This document shows positions 55,640-64,000 of a DNA stretch of 64,000 nucleotides, piece after piece. A model generated the notes under the pieces. It saw only the letters and a program-made list of their open reading frames with translations. It was not told the DNA's origin and ran no database searches. How positions within the stretch are numbered: the stretch's first letter is position 1; the number at the start of each line of letters is the position of its first letter. The stretch comes from Ochrobactrum sp. CGA5 (GTDB lineage Bacteria > Pseudomonadota > Alphaproteobacteria > Rhizobiales > Rhizobiaceae), in assembly GCF_006345815.1 (NCBI RefSeq), contig NZ_VCIG01000038.1, positions 372,001 through 436,000 of the forward strand. The letters run 5' to 3'. Position numbers and translations under genes: made by a program.

Positions 55640-56268
55640 TCAATTACCTCAGCCAGTTTTCGGGCGGCGACGAGGTCGTCTGGCCGGTTGATGTTAAAAA
55701 ACGGATCATATGTTTCTTGGCTACTGCCAATGAAGGCAAGCGGAAAATCGACCGTCTCAAACCCGATCTGCTCTGCGAATGCAAAAACGCTGGCCCTACG
55801 GGTATTGGCGAGCCAGGTTGCAAGTTCGTCGGCAAGCGCGGTTTCCCACAGGCCGAAAATCGGATGAACCCGGTTAAGGGAACTGGCGAGAACGATCCGC
55901 GCTCCTCTTTCATGCCGGCGCGAAAGGAGGCGGGCGGTGAGGTCACGGGGCAGAAACGGCGTATCCGCTGCCGTCGTAATCAACAGCGAAGCCTCTTTTG
56001 CCTGCTTCAGCGTGGTCAGGATGCCGACCAATGGTCCACCATTTTCCGCCGGCAGGTCCTTCATCACTGGTACACCGAGATCAGTCAGGCGCGAATCGTT
56101 GCTATTCGCATTGATCACCAGAGCGTCAACCTGTGGTTTGATCCTTTTGACGACATGAGAAATGATGGTCCCGCTACTGCCAAGCGGCTGAAGGAATTTG
56201 TCTCCTGCGACCCCACCTTCCTGCATGCGGCTGGAAAGCCCACCAGCGATAATGGCACCTGCAATCAT
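55636..56268 (-). CDS. mobA: Molybdenum cofactor guanylyltransferase MobA
   Basis: This transfers GMP from GTP to molybdopterin. The 210-residue protein starts with the nucleotidyltransferase signature AGAIIAGGLSSRMQEGGVAGDKFLQPL and has DTPFLPRDLTARL with the metal-binding Asp in TTAADTPFL. FFNINRPDDLVAARKL near the C-terminus is diagnostic of MobA. Its start overlaps the DMT transporter stop by four bases and its stop overlaps mobB, so all three are coupled. Confidence 0.95.
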   Translation of the reverse strand: MIAGAIIAGGLSSRMQEGGVAGDKFLQPLGSSGTIISHVVKRIKPQVDALVINANSNDSRLTDLGVPVMKDLPAENGGPLVGILTTLKQAKEASLLITTAADTPFLPRDLTARLLSRRHERGARIVLASSLNRVHPIFGLWETALADELATWLANTRRASVFAFAEQIGFETVDFPLAFIGSSQETYDPFFNINRPDDLVAARKLAEVIE

Positions 56269-57188
56269 GATGGTTCCACGCCGGTCGGAATCGTCGCAAG
56301 CGTGCTCTTATTGCGCTCCCGCTTTTTAAGGACATTCTCGCGATAAACCATGTAAACACCGCTCCCGACCACCAGAATTGATCCAGCTATCGTATATATG
56401 TCGGGCGCTTCACCAAAAACCAGCGTGCTGAGACCGATTGCCCAAAGCAGGCTGGAATAGCGGAACGGTGAAACAAACGACACCTCACCCTCGCGCATGG
56501 CCAAAATGATGAAATGATAACCGACCAGAAGGAGAACGGCGGCAATGGCCATGGCGCCGATTGCTGTTACTTCAACGGGCTGCCATCCGCCCATAGGCAC
56601 TGTCAGCGCGCCGCCCGTCAACGTGATAGCGCCGGCAGTCAACGTGGAAAGGTAAAGGGTTGGTACGTGGGCGGGCACGCGGCGCGTAGCAATATCCCGC
56701 GTGGCTGCAAACCCGACGCTGGCAAGAAGGACGGCAATAGCGACAAGACTTGCGGCACCATCCGTTCCTGGCCGGATTATGATGAGAACCCCGACAAGAC
56801 CGACAAGAATACAGGACCAGCGACGCCAGCCTACTTTTTCCTTGAGAAAAAGTGCGGCTCCCGTCGTCACGACCAGCGGCGTTGCCTGAAAAACAGCCGA
56901 ACAGAATGCCTGCGACAGGTGGCCGAGGGAATAAATATAGGTGATGGTGGCAGCGACTTCTCCTGCAACGCGCAAAACGGTCATCTTTTCCAGTGAAAGA
57001 CCGCGCAGCGCGCCGTGGCGCCAGGCCAACAAACCGATCAGAACCGTTGCGAATATGCCTCGGATCAACATGTACTGACCGCTGTTCATCTCGGTCAGCA
57101 GGTATTTTGTAATCGTATCGCCGATGGTAAAAGTCCCCATGGCGAGAAGCATGAAAATACTTGCACGAAAGTTTGCTGATTGCGGCAC
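56265..57188 (-). CDS. DMT-superfamily (EamA) transporter
   Basis: A 307-residue membrane protein with about ten hydrophobic segments in two EamA repeats (FTIGDTITKYLLTEM start and the second half from about residue 150). Family members export amino acids, metabolites or drugs; no substrate can be named. The start is GTG 57188. The stop overlaps mobA by four bases, which suggests co-expression with Moco genes, but a functional link is unproven. Confidence 0.9.
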   Translation of the reverse strand: MPQSANFRASIFMLLAMGTFTIGDTITKYLLTEMNSGQYMLIRGIFATVLIGLLAWRHGALRGLSLEKMTVLRVAGEVAATITYIYSLGHLSQAFCSAVFQATPLVVTTGAALFLKEKVGWRRWSCILVGLVGVLIIIRPGTDGAASLVAIAVLLASVGFAATRDIATRRVPAHVPTLYLSTLTAGAITLTGGALTVPMGGWQPVEVTAIGAMAIAAVLLLVGYHFIILAMREGEVSFVSPFRYSSLLWAIGLSTLVFGEAPDIYTIAGSILVVGSGVYMVYRENVLKKRERNKSTLATIPTGVEPS

Positions 57189-57293
57189 GATACAGAATCC
57201 AGTTTAGGCTCTAAGCCTTGCAACTGCATACCGTTTTAAAGTCGATCTTGCGACAATTATTTCAGGCCGTTAGCACTTTAAAGTATAAATGGC

Positions 57294-58328
57294 TCAGCCG
57301 CCTGTAAGACTCATGTGACGAGCGACCGCCGGGCGATTGTGATCGCGGTCAATGATGAAATCATGACCTTTCGGCTTGCGCGAAATGGCTTCATCAATCG
57401 CCTGATTGAGCAGCAGGTCGCTTTCGCTTTCCCGCAACGCCTTGCGCAAGTCGGCGTCGTCGTTCTGACCAAGGCACATGTAGAGCATGCCGGTGCAGGT
57501 AAGCCTGACACGATTGCAGCTTTCGCAGAAATTATGCGTCATTGGCGTTATGAAGCCGACCCGACCGCCTGTTTCGGCAATCGTTACATAGCGGGCAGGG
57601 CCGCCTGTGCGGTAAGGAATATCGGAAAGCGTAAATTGCTGCGAAAGGTTTTCGCGCACCTGCGAGAGCGGCAAATATTGATCGGTACGGTCGAACTCGA
57701 TTTCGCCCATCGGCATTGTTTCGATAAGCGTCATATCCATGCCACGGCCATGCGCCCAGCGGATCAACTCAGGAATTTCCTGATCGTTGAAATCCTTCAA
57801 AGCGACTGCGTTGATCTTGACGCTGATGCCGGCGCGTTGTGCAGCCTCAATTCCTTCAAGAACGCGGGCGAGCTCACCCCAGCGGGTGATCTGGTGGAAT
57901 TTTTCAGGGTTAAGCGTATCCAACGAGACGTTGATACGGCGTATCCCACATTGGGCCAGTTCGTCGGCAAAGCGTGAAAGCTGCGATCCGTTCGTGGTGA
58001 GAGTCAATTCATCAAGCGCACCCGAGTTCAGATGACGCGAAAGCTGCCGGATGAGGTGCATGATATTCTTGCGCACCAAAGGCTCGCCGCCGGTCAGGCG
58101 CAGTTTCCGCACACCCTTGTCGATAAAGGCGGTGCACAGCCGATCCAGTTCCTCAAGCGTCAGTAGATCCTTCTTGGGCAGGAACGTCATATGTTCCGCC
58201 ATGCAATAGGTGCAGCGAAAATCGCAGCGATCCGTCACTGAAACGCGAAGATAAGTGATGGCGCGCCCGAAAGGATCAATCATGGGTCCAGTCGGGGAAA
58301 CAAGTGGCTGGGCTCGGTTTGTGTACAT
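57294..58328 (-). CDS. moaA: GTP 3',8-cyclase MoaA
   Basis: A radical SAM enzyme that begins molybdenum cofactor synthesis by converting GTP to 3',8-cyclo-GTP with MoaC. The 344-residue protein has the N-terminal cluster motif [11 protein letters not shown] (CxxxCxxC), the SAM-site [10 protein letters not shown] and the second cluster motif [14 protein letters not shown]. It ends with the conserved SLTGG tail needed for activity. A second ATG one codon upstream (58331) is also possible; longer frames to 58379 are not family-like. It is divergent from the DUF971 gene and upstream of the DMT-mobA-mobB run by 105 bases. Confidence 0.95.
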   Translation of the reverse strand: MYTNRAQPLVSPTGPMIDPFGRAITYLRVSVTDRCDFRCTYCMAEHMTFLPKKDLLTLEELDRLCTAFIDKGVRKLRLTGGEPLVRKNIMHLIRQLSRHLNSGALDELTLTTNGSQLSRFADELAQCGIRRINVSLDTLNPEKFHQITRWGELARVLEGIEAAQRAGISVKINAVALKDFNDQEIPELIRWAHGRGMDMTLIETMPMGEIEFDRTDQYLPLSQVRENLSQQFTLSDIPYRTGGPARYVTIAETGGRVGFITPMTHNFCESCNRVRLTCTGMLYMCLGQNDDADLRKALRESESDLLLNQAIDEAISRKPKGHDFIIDRDHNRPAVARHMSLTGG

Positions 58329-58512
58329 CATTAAGCCGTTGTTTCCACAGGATGCGGAGGAATATCCGCGTCGTCTCACTAAAAATAGGATGTGCGAGCG
58401 TCAATGTCCAGTTTCACGCGCGCGAAGCTCTTTCAATGATGACCGTGACTATTGCGATATTTTAACGCGGAGCCTATCAAAAGCTGGCGAAAATCCAAGC
58501 TGGAGAACGGTG

Positions 58513-58872
58513 ATGAGTGAGTTCTGGCCAACCGAGTTGCGTGTTTCGCAAGATCGCAAACTGTTGACTGTAGCGTTTGAGGACGGTCAGAGATTTGAGC
58601 TGACCGCGGAGTTGCTGCGTGTTCTGTCACCTTCGGCAGAAGTGCAGGGGCATTCGCCGGAACAGCGTATAACAGTCGGTGGCAAGCGCAATGTCGAAAT
58701 CATGAAGATGGAGCCGGTCGGCAATTACGCTGTTCGCATAACGTTCGACGATATGCACGATACAGGTCTGTTTTCTTGGACTTATCTCCACAAGCTTGGC
58801 ACCGAGAAGGACACGTTATGGCAAACCTATCTCGATGAGCTTGCCGAAAAAGGCCTGAAGCGAGATCGCTGA
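58513..58872 (+). CDS. DUF971 (gamma-butyrobetaine hydroxylase-like N-terminal) protein
   Basis: A 119-residue single-domain DUF971 protein. Visible are WPTELRVSQDRKLLTVAFEDGQRFELTAELLRVLSPSAEVQGH and the C-terminal TGLFSWTYLHKLG, both diagnostic. In other proteins this domain sits at the N-terminus of gamma-butyrobetaine hydroxylase or with Fe-S carriers such as Mrp/ApbC. The free-standing form has no settled function. ATG 58513 has GGAG 8 bases upstream. It is divergent from moaA. Confidence 0.9.
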   Translation: MSEFWPTELRVSQDRKLLTVAFEDGQRFELTAELLRVLSPSAEVQGHSPEQRITVGGKRNVEIMKMEPVGNYAVRITFDDMHDTGLFSWTYLHKLGTEKDTLWQTYLDELAEKGLKRDR

Positions 58873-58885
58873 TCGCCTCTGCCAA

Positions 58886-59350
58886 TCAATCTTTTTCCAG
58901 CATTTCCGATATACGGCGCATGACATCACCCATCGCGTTGCACTGCGCATTTGTCGATTGCGCCATGACACGATCAATCAGGTCAGTGTAAACCGTCAGC
59001 GCATGCCCCAGAAGCCTTTCGCCCTTGGCTGTTAGCGTCAGTCGCATCACGCGCTTGTCCGCCGGGTCTCCCTCGCGCACCAGCAAGCCGCGTTTTTCGA
59101 GCTTTGGCAGCAGCATCGTGATGTTCGAACGCCCGACAAGGATGCGGCGCGCAAGATCGTGCTGGGATTCGCCGGGATGACGATAAATATTCATCAGTAC
59201 GTCGAGGTCTGCGATCTTGAGATCGAAGGCCGACAGCCCCTGAGCGAGGGCGCGCTCCACCGCCTTGCCAGCGCGTGCAACAGCAATCCAATTCTTAAAA
59301 CGCGGATTGTCCCAAGGCAGTTTTGGAGTATCGTCTTGCATTTTGTTCAT
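58886..59350 (-). CDS. MarR-family transcriptional regulator
   Basis: A 154-residue winged-helix regulator. The MarR core is visible: DLDVLMNIYRHPGESQHDLARRILVGRSNITMLLPKLEKRGLLVREGDPADKRVMRLTLTAKG, including the wing with the conserved DxRxxxLxLT pattern (DKRVMRLTLT). It is divergent from an alpha/beta hydrolase gene across 47 bases that contain a TGTTCA/TGAACA dyad, its probable operator. The inducer is unknown. Confidence 0.93.
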   Translation of the reverse strand: MNKMQDDTPKLPWDNPRFKNWIAVARAGKAVERALAQGLSAFDLKIADLDVLMNIYRHPGESQHDLARRILVGRSNITMLLPKLEKRGLLVREGDPADKRVMRLTLTAKGERLLGHALTVYTDLIDRVMAQSTNAQCNAMGDVMRRISEMLEKD

Positions 59351-59352
59351 TC

Positions 59353-59387
59353 TTGTACAATTATTTGTTCAGGATTGAACATAATTG
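59353..59387. promoter_or_regulatory. Probable MarR operator in the divergent promoter
   Basis: TGTTCA (59366-59371) and TGAACA (59376-59381) form an inverted repeat around GGAT, flanked by A/T. A second palindrome TTGTACAA is at 59353-59360. They fill the 47-base gap between the regulator and hydrolase genes. Confidence 0.6.
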
Positions 59388-59397
59388 AGGCCCTGTC

Positions 59398-60303
59398 ATG
59401 ACATCGTTTTCATTGAAGGTTACGCGATTCGGCCTAGGTTTGCTCGGCCGCATCGATCCCAACACCGCAGGCCGCACAGCATTCAGGATTTTCTGTCGAA
59501 CGCCAAGCCGAAAGCCGAAGAACAAGGCTTATGCTGCGCGGCTTCAGCAGGCGAGCAATGAACTGAGACAAGCAAAGCGGCTCGATCTGATTATAGACCG
59601 CGGGTTTATCGCAACTTATCTGTTCGAGCCTGACGTTTATGTTGGAAGAACGTCGCTTGTCGTCCATGGATGGGGATCGCGCAGCGCGGATATGATGACG
59701 ATCATCCGCGAGCTTGTTGCGCGTGGCGAACGGGTTGTTTCCATCGACCTGCCAGGGCATGGCGCTTCGGCGGGCCGTACTCTCAACATGATACAGGCAA
59801 TCGCGGCCGTTGATGTGGCCTGGCGGCAGTATGGTCCATTCAATTCGATGATCGGTCATTCATTCGGCGGCGCGGTCGTCGTCAATGCCGCTGCGGGTTC
59901 TCTCGGGTGCTACCAGTCACACCGCCCGACAAAACTTGTGACGATTGCTTCCCCTCACTCCATGGCGGGCGTCTTTGACGGTTTCGGCAAGGTGCTCGGA
60001 CTTGACCGTGACGTGCGCAATGCGATGAAGGAACAAGTCCGTTATATTGCGGCGCGTCCGATCACGGATTTCGACACTGATGTTCATTTGCGTCGCATGA
60101 GGATCCCGACGCTCGTCATCCACGCGCATGACGATAAGGAAGTACCCGCCATCTGCGCGGAAATGGCTGGTAGGGCAGGCTCCCACGTCAAGGTGCACTG
60201 GGCGGACGGTCTAGGGCATCGTCGCATCATCGCAAACACCGAAGTGGCGTCGCTCGTGGCGGATTATCTCTACGATGCCCCGAAGTTAAGGCTGGTCGCC
60301 TGA
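59398..60303 (+). CDS. Alpha/beta hydrolase
   Basis: A 301-residue serine hydrolase. The oxyanion region is SLVVHGWGSRSADM, the nucleophile elbow GHSFGGAVVVNA (Ser at about 154), the acid region LVIHAHDDKEVPA and the catalytic His in WADGLGHRRII. The N-terminal 70 residues are basic without a signal peptide. It is likely controlled by the divergent MarR regulator. The substrate is unknown. Its last 18 bases overlap the 3' end of the convergent tetR-type gene. Confidence 0.9.
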   Translation: MTSFSLKVTRFGLGLLGRIDPNTAGRTAFRIFCRTPSRKPKNKAYAARLQQASNELRQAKRLDLIIDRGFIATYLFEPDVYVGRTSLVVHGWGSRSADMMTIIRELVARGERVVSIDLPGHGASAGRTLNMIQAIAAVDVAWRQYGPFNSMIGHSFGGAVVVNAAAGSLGCYQSHRPTKLVTIASPHSMAGVFDGFGKVLGLDRDVRNAMKEQVRYIAARPITDFDTDVHLRRMRIPTLVIHAHDDKEVPAICAEMAGRAGSHVKVHWADGLGHRRIIANTEVASLVADYLYDAPKLRLVA

Positions 60304-60915
60304 TTGTGCGTTGGGGGAAACCAGTTTATCCCACCCCGCCATGGCGCCCAAAGCCGTTGCAGCGAGGTCTTCTCGTGTTCCGCCATCGCGCGCGAGAATG
60401 GACATGCCGTTCTGGACAGTCGCGTAGAAGGTTGCAACCGCTTCACAATTGACGGACGCAGGAATATCTCCATCACGAATGCCGCGCTCAAGCCGCTTTT
60501 TGAGGATTTCAATATTGCTCAGGCGGCGATTGCGCAGCACGTTGCAAACCTTGTCGCATGACTGCGTGCGATGCAGAGCGTCCAGCGCAATCATGCAGCC
60601 TCGCGGCACGGATTCCTCGCAATAGGCATCTATCGTTGCATGCAGAAAACGCTCGAAAGCCTTATGAACATCCGGCGTTTCGTCCAGTGTTGACCAGATT
60701 CCAACACCGACTTCACCGGCGTAAAGGGTGAGGGCTTGAAGATAGAGCTCGTCCTTGCTTCCGAATGCGGCATATAGGCTTGGCGCATTGATACCCATAG
60801 CCCTTGTGAGATCGGCCAACGACGATCCGTCGAAGCCTTTCTCCCAAAATACAAACATCGCAGCACGAAGCGCCGTTTCACGGTCGAAGCTGCGGGGCCG
60901 TCCTTTTTCTGCCAC
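60286..60915 (-). CDS. TetR-family transcriptional regulator
   Basis: A 209-residue repressor. The N-terminal helix-turn-helix is FDRETALRAAMFVFWEKGFDGSSLADLTRAMGINAPSLYAAFGSKDELYLQAL (about 9-60), close to the AcrR/YcdC subgroup whose members often regulate an adjacent SDR or reductase gene. The start is GTG 60915 with AAAGG 8 bases upstream. It is divergent from an SDR gene, with a 15-bp inverted repeat covering both ribosome binding sites. Confidence 0.93.
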   Translation of the reverse strand: MAEKGRPRSFDRETALRAAMFVFWEKGFDGSSLADLTRAMGINAPSLYAAFGSKDELYLQALTLYAGEVGVGIWSTLDETPDVHKAFERFLHATIDAYCEESVPRGCMIALDALHRTQSCDKVCNVLRNRRLSNIEILKKRLERGIRDGDIPASVNCEAVATFYATVQNGMSILARDGGTREDLAATALGAMAGWDKLVSPNAQSGDQP

Positions 60916-60922
60916 GTCCGAA

Positions 60923-61006
60923 CCTTTCTGTATCGATCATTAAATAAATCACTTGACGGTTCTTCGCAAGCCTGTCAGCAATTATGTATCAATCGATACA
61001 GAAAGG
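60923..61006. promoter_or_regulatory. Divergent promoter with paired TetR operator arms
   Basis: CCTTTCTGTATCGAT (60923-60937) is the exact reverse complement of ATCGATACAGAAAGG (60992-61006). The right arm also forms TGTATC-AATC-GATACA (60985-61000). TTGACG at 60953-60958 is a likely -35 for the SDR gene. Each arm carries a ribosome binding site, so binding could block both transcription and autoregulation. Confidence 0.65.
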
Positions 61007-61013
61007 AAATGGC

Positions 61014-61760
61014 ATGTCAGCGCAAGCTTTGAACGGAAAGGTTGCCTTCGTCACGGGCGGAAGTCGTGGCATCGGTGCAGCGATTGCACAGCGGCTGGCG
61101 AAAGATGGCGCGGCAGTTGTCGTAACGTATGTGAACGGCAAGGAAAAAGCCGAAGCATTGGTTTCCGAAATCATATCCAGGGGTGGCAAGGCTCAGGCAC
61201 TGAAGGCCGATAATCGCGATGCAAGCCAGATAGTTGCTGCAATCGAGAAAACCGTCAAAGATTTCAGCCGTCTGGATATATTGGTCAATAGCGCTGGCAT
61301 CTGGCATGCAGCCCCACTGGAAGAGGTCACACTTGCTGACTTCGATGAAGTGATGGCTGTGAATTTTCGGGCTGTCTTTGCTGCTGTTTCAGCGGCCAGA
61401 CCACACCTCGGTTCCGGCGGGCGCGTCATCACTATCGGTTCCAACCTGGCCGAAAGCGTGCCATGGCCGGGCATCAGCCTTTATGCGGCAAGCAAGGCCG
61501 CGCTGATCGGTTTGACGAAAGGTCTGGCGCGCGACCTCGGTCCAAAAGGCGTTACGGTCAATGTCGTTCAGCCCGGCTCGACCGACACCGACATGAATCC
61601 GGCAGCAGGTGACCATGCGGAGCCGCAACGCGAACGCATCGCTACCGGCAGTTTCGGTTCGCCTGACGATATAGCAAATCTGGTGGCCTGGCTTGCAAGC
61701 GCCGAAGGACGCTTTGTTTCGGGAGCCACGCTCACCGTTGACGGTGGGGCAAACGCCTGA
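61014..61760 (+). CDS. Short-chain dehydrogenase/reductase (3-oxoacyl-ACP reductase-like)
   Basis: A 248-residue classical SDR. The cofactor motif is FVTGGSRGIGAAIA (TGxxxGxG), NSAG is in LVNSAGIWHAAPL, the active site is Ser in ITIGSNLAES with Tyr and Lys in YAASKAALIG, and FVSGATLTVDGGANA forms the usual end. The acidic/basic residues near strand 2 suggest NADP preference, but this is not certain. ATG 61014 has AAGGA 7 bases upstream, chosen over an ATG at 60984. It is regulated by the divergent TetR protein (inference). Confidence 0.93.
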   Translation: MSAQALNGKVAFVTGGSRGIGAAIAQRLAKDGAAVVVTYVNGKEKAEALVSEIISRGGKAQALKADNRDASQIVAAIEKTVKDFSRLDILVNSAGIWHAAPLEEVTLADFDEVMAVNFRAVFAAVSAARPHLGSGGRVITIGSNLAESVPWPGISLYAASKAALIGLTKGLARDLGPKGVTVNVVQPGSTDTDMNPAAGDHAEPQRERIATGSFGSPDDIANLVAWLASAEGRFVSGATLTVDGGANA

Positions 61761-61783
61761 AACAAGACGGAGCATGAAACGAC

Positions 61784-61812
61784 AAGGGCGGCTCGCGCCG
61801 CCCTTAACTTTT
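61784..61812. terminator. Bidirectional terminator between the SDR gene and fumA
   Basis: AAGGGCGGC (61784-61792) pairs with GCCGCCCTT (61797-61805) over a four-base loop, followed by AACTTTTC on the plus strand. Confidence 0.85.
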
Positions 61813-61813
61813 C

Positions 61814-63433
61814 TTAGCCCAGATTGAGTTCTTTGAAGAAATCATTGCCCTTGTCATCAATGACGATGAAGGCTGGGAAATCTTCCACTTCGATGCGCCA
61901 GATGGCTTCCATGCCGAGTTCTGGGTATTCGACGACCTCGACTTTCTTGATGCAATCCTGCGCCAGACGGGCAGCGGGACCGCCGATGGAGCCGAGATAA
62001 AACCCGCCGTGCTGGCCGCAGGCTTCACGCACCTGACGCGAACGGTTACCCTTGGCGAGCATCACCATCGAGCCGCCGAAAGACTGGAACTGGTCCACAT
62101 AGGAATCCATGCGGCCCGCCGTGGTGGGCCCGAACGAGCCGGAGGCATAACCGGCAGGGGTCTTGGCCGGGCCAGCATAATAGATCGGGTGGTTCTTGAA
62201 ATAATCCGGCATGGCTTCGCCGTTTTCAAGCCGCTCCCGAATCTTGGCATGGGCCAGATCGCGAGCCACAATGATCGGGCCGGAGAGGGACAGGCGCGTC
62301 TTGACCGGATGTTTCGACAATTCCTTGAGAATGTCCTGCATCGGCTGGTTGAGGTCGATCTTGACCACATGCGACGACAGTTTTTCCTCATCGATATCCG
62401 GCATGTACTTGGCAGGGTTGGTTTCCAGCTTTTCCAGAAAGATGCCGTCCTTGGTGATCTTACCCTTGGCCTGACGGTCGGCAGAGCAGGAGACACCGAT
62501 CCCGATTGGCAGCGAAGCGCCGTGGCGCGGCAGGCGTATGACACGGACGTCATGGCAGAAATATTTGCCGCCGAACTGAGCGCCGACGCCAAGAGACTGC
62601 GTCAGCTTATGGATTTCAGCTTCCATTTCGAGATCGCGGAAGGCGTGGCCGGTTTCCGACCCCTTGGTCGGCAGGCTGTCCAGATAACGCGTAGAGGCAA
62701 GCTTGACTGTCTTCAGGTTCATCTCAGCCGAAGTGCCGCCGATGACAATTGCCAGATGGTAAGGTGGGCAAGCGGCTGTTCCCAGGCTCAGGATCTTGTC
62801 CTTGAGGAAGTCGATCATGCGGTCGTGCGTCAGGAGAGACGGCGTTCCCTGATAGAGGAATGTCTTGTTTGCCGAGCCGCCGCCCTTGGCAACAAAAAGA
62901 AATTTGTAGGCGTCTTCGCCTTCTTCATAGATATCAATCTGTGCGGGAAGATTGTTCTTGGTGTTCTTTTCCTCGAACATCGAAAGCGGCGCTAACTGCG
63001 AATAACGCAGGTTTTTCTTGTTGTAGGCATCCAGCACACCGGCTCCGAGTGCGTCGGCGTCGCCGCCCTCGGTCCAGACGCGACGGCCTTTCTTGCCCAT
63101 GATGATCGCCGTGCCTGTATCCTGACACATGGGAAGCACACCGCCAGCGGCGATATTGGCGTTTTTCAGAAGATCGTATGCAACGAAACGGTCGTTGTCG
63201 GTTGCTTCAGGGTCTTCAAGGATGTGGGCAAGCTGCTGCAGGTGGCCGGGGCGCAGCAAATGGTTGATATCGGCAAAGGCCGCTTCTGAAAGAAGGCGAA
63301 GCCCTTCTGGATCAACCGTCAAGACCTCCTGTCCCTTGAACGTATCGACAGAGACATGATCGGATGTCAGCTTGCGGTAAGGGGTGTCGTCTTCACCAAG
63401 AGGAAAAAGATCGGCGGCGCTTGCTTCTGCCAT
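61814..63433 (-). CDS. fumA: Class I fumarate hydratase, Fe-S dependent
   Basis: This interconverts fumarate and malate with an oxygen-sensitive [4Fe-4S] cluster. The 539-residue protein is a fused alpha+beta class I fumarase. The three cluster cysteines are in [23 protein letters not shown] and [12 protein letters not shown]. The C-terminal beta domain carries [37 protein letters not shown]. It is monocistronic. The demand for Fe-S clusters links it functionally, though not by operon, with the suf genes in this window. Confidence 0.95.
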   Translation of the reverse strand: MAEASAADLFPLGEDDTPYRKLTSDHVSVDTFKGQEVLTVDPEGLRLLSEAAFADINHLLRPGHLQQLAHILEDPEATDNDRFVAYDLLKNANIAAGGVLPMCQDTGTAIIMGKKGRRVWTEGGDADALGAGVLDAYNKKNLRYSQLAPLSMFEEKNTKNNLPAQIDIYEEGEDAYKFLFVAKGGGSANKTFLYQGTPSLLTHDRMIDFLKDKILSLGTAACPPYHLAIVIGGTSAEMNLKTVKLASTRYLDSLPTKGSETGHAFRDLEMEAEIHKLTQSLGVGAQFGGKYFCHDVRVIRLPRHGASLPIGIGVSCSADRQAKGKITKDGIFLEKLETNPAKYMPDIDEEKLSSHVVKIDLNQPMQDILKELSKHPVKTRLSLSGPIIVARDLAHAKIRERLENGEAMPDYFKNHPIYYAGPAKTPAGYASGSFGPTTAGRMDSYVDQFQSFGGSMVMLAKGNRSRQVREACGQHGGFYLGSIGGPAARLAQDCIKKVEVVEYPELGMEAIWRIEVEDFPAFIVIDDKGNDFFKELNLG

Positions 63434-63769
63434 CGCGGTACCTCGCTTGCTTGCCAGCTACGCAGCCGGAGGTCGTGATTGTTTCCGGCTCGCGCGATAT
63501 GTTGATCGAAGCTCCGAATATCAGTTTCGGAACCATAGTCCGGGGCTTTTAGCGCGATGCGGGGTGGATGCCACTGCGTCACATTGTTCATTCCGGCATT
63601 CGTGGCTTTCCGTTCGATCGATACCTCAAACAATTGTGATAAGCGCAAATCGCAAAATTGCGTCAGGAAACAACAGCGTTAAAAGTTTCTATACGAGATT
63701 GATAAATTCTACGGGCAGATTCGGACGGTTTCGCTTTTTGAGCGAACGCATCAACTTTGGCGGTTTGAA
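63434..63769. other. Divergent promoter region between fumA and the last gene
   Basis: 336 bases with no supported gene. CGCAA/TTGCG dyads lie near 63645-63663 and an AT-rich stretch (AAAAGTTTCTATACGAG) near 63680-63696. Promoters for both genes are expected here. Confidence 0.45.
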
Positions 63770-64000
63770 ATGCAGTTTTCCAGGCACTCGCAGATGGATC
63801 AGAAAAGCAGCGCCGGGCGCGGACAATACATTCGCCGCGCAACCGTGATAGCTCTGGCAGCTTCGGTGTTTTTCCCCATGACGCAGGCTCAAGCCGCTAA
63901 CTCCCTGATGGAGCTTTTTCAGCAGCGCCGCCAGCAGCAGATGCAGTCAGACCAGCCCGTCCAGCCGAAAGTCGCGCCTCGTGCTCATATAGCGCCGAAA
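63770..64000 (+). CDS. Secreted protein, N-terminal part only (possible L,D-transpeptidase)
   Basis: The window ends inside this gene; 77 codons are visible. ATG 63770 is followed by a basic N-region and a signal peptide at about residues 23-42 (ATVIALAASVFFPMTQAQA). The mature start is SLMELFQQRRQQQM, rich in Gln, then a Pro/Val-rich linker. In Brucella relatives I recall an L,D-transpeptidase (YkuD) gene beside fumarase with this type of leader, but no catalytic motif is inside the window. A later in-frame ATG at 63794 is possible. Confidence 0.6.
   Translation, partial: MQFSRHSQMDQKSSAGRGQYIRRATVIALAASVFFPMTQAQAANSLMELFQQRRQQQMQSDQPVQPKVAPRAHIAPK

Overview
This 64 kb window is a stretch of chromosome from an alphaproteobacterium of the order Hyphomicrobiales, most likely the Ochrobactrum/Brucella clade. 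This rests on recognising the proteins: a BepC-type TolC homologue, a PopZ-like polar protein, an NDUFA12-type complex I subunit, an AsmA/DUF3971 giant and RNase E with an insertion in its S1 domain. Gene order also matches my memory of that clade. No database search was possible. The content is almost entirely core housekeeping genes. I saw no prophage, insertion sequence, integrase, CRISPR array, toxin-antitoxin pair or defence island.

Layout. 1-5300: tRNA-Leu, tig, gatB, a GNAT acetyltransferase, NDUFA12-like and DUF2155 genes. 5300-10800 (minus strand): aat, accC, accB and aroQ as a compact operon, then a DsbA-family oxidoreductase and an M48 protease. 11-24 kb: an aminotransferase, rne, an AmiC-type amidase, mrcA (PBP1a), prfB with an intact programmed +1 frameshift, an M23 peptidase, DUF455 and bcp. 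24-30 kb: AsmA-like giant, tyrS, SMR transporter, alpha/beta hydrolase. 30.4-37.5 kb: an IscS/NifS-type desulfurase followed by sufB-C-D-S and sufT, with a HesB/IscA protein (sufA) about 3.5 kb further on. 37.8-46 kb: tRNA-Thr, nadK, DEAD-box helicase, tfoX-like gene, sufA, an unknown secreted protein, a CopZ-like metallochaperone, a PCMT-like methyltransferase, bepC and a popZ-like gene. 46-55 kb: valS, a FadL porin, a 3-hydroxyisobutyrate-dehydrogenase-like enzyme, a GST and a polar amino acid ABC importer lacking its ATPase. 55-64 kb: molybdenum cofactor genes (mobB, mobA, moaA) with a DMT exporter, DUF971, two regulator/target divergons (MarR with hydrolase, TetR with SDR), class I fumarase and the start of a secreted protein.

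The genes form a few coherent modules: fatty-acid initiation (accBC with aroQ), cell wall growth and remodelling (amidase, PBP1a, M23), Fe-S cluster assembly (desulfurases, SufBCD, SufT, SufA), envelope and efflux (BepC, FadL, AsmA-like) and Moco synthesis. The most useful uncatalogued signals are regulatory: a large dyad before the desulfurase gene, an Irr-box-like dyad before sufB, a CueR-like promoter before the metallochaperone gene, a perfect 16-bp palindrome before bepC, and a 15-bp inverted repeat covering both ribosome binding sites of the tetR/SDR divergon. A short ORF with an in-frame stop (31575-31757) and an unexplained transcribed stretch behind tRNA-Thr (37551-37836) also deserve attention. 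I found no convincing evidence for an entirely new biological system.
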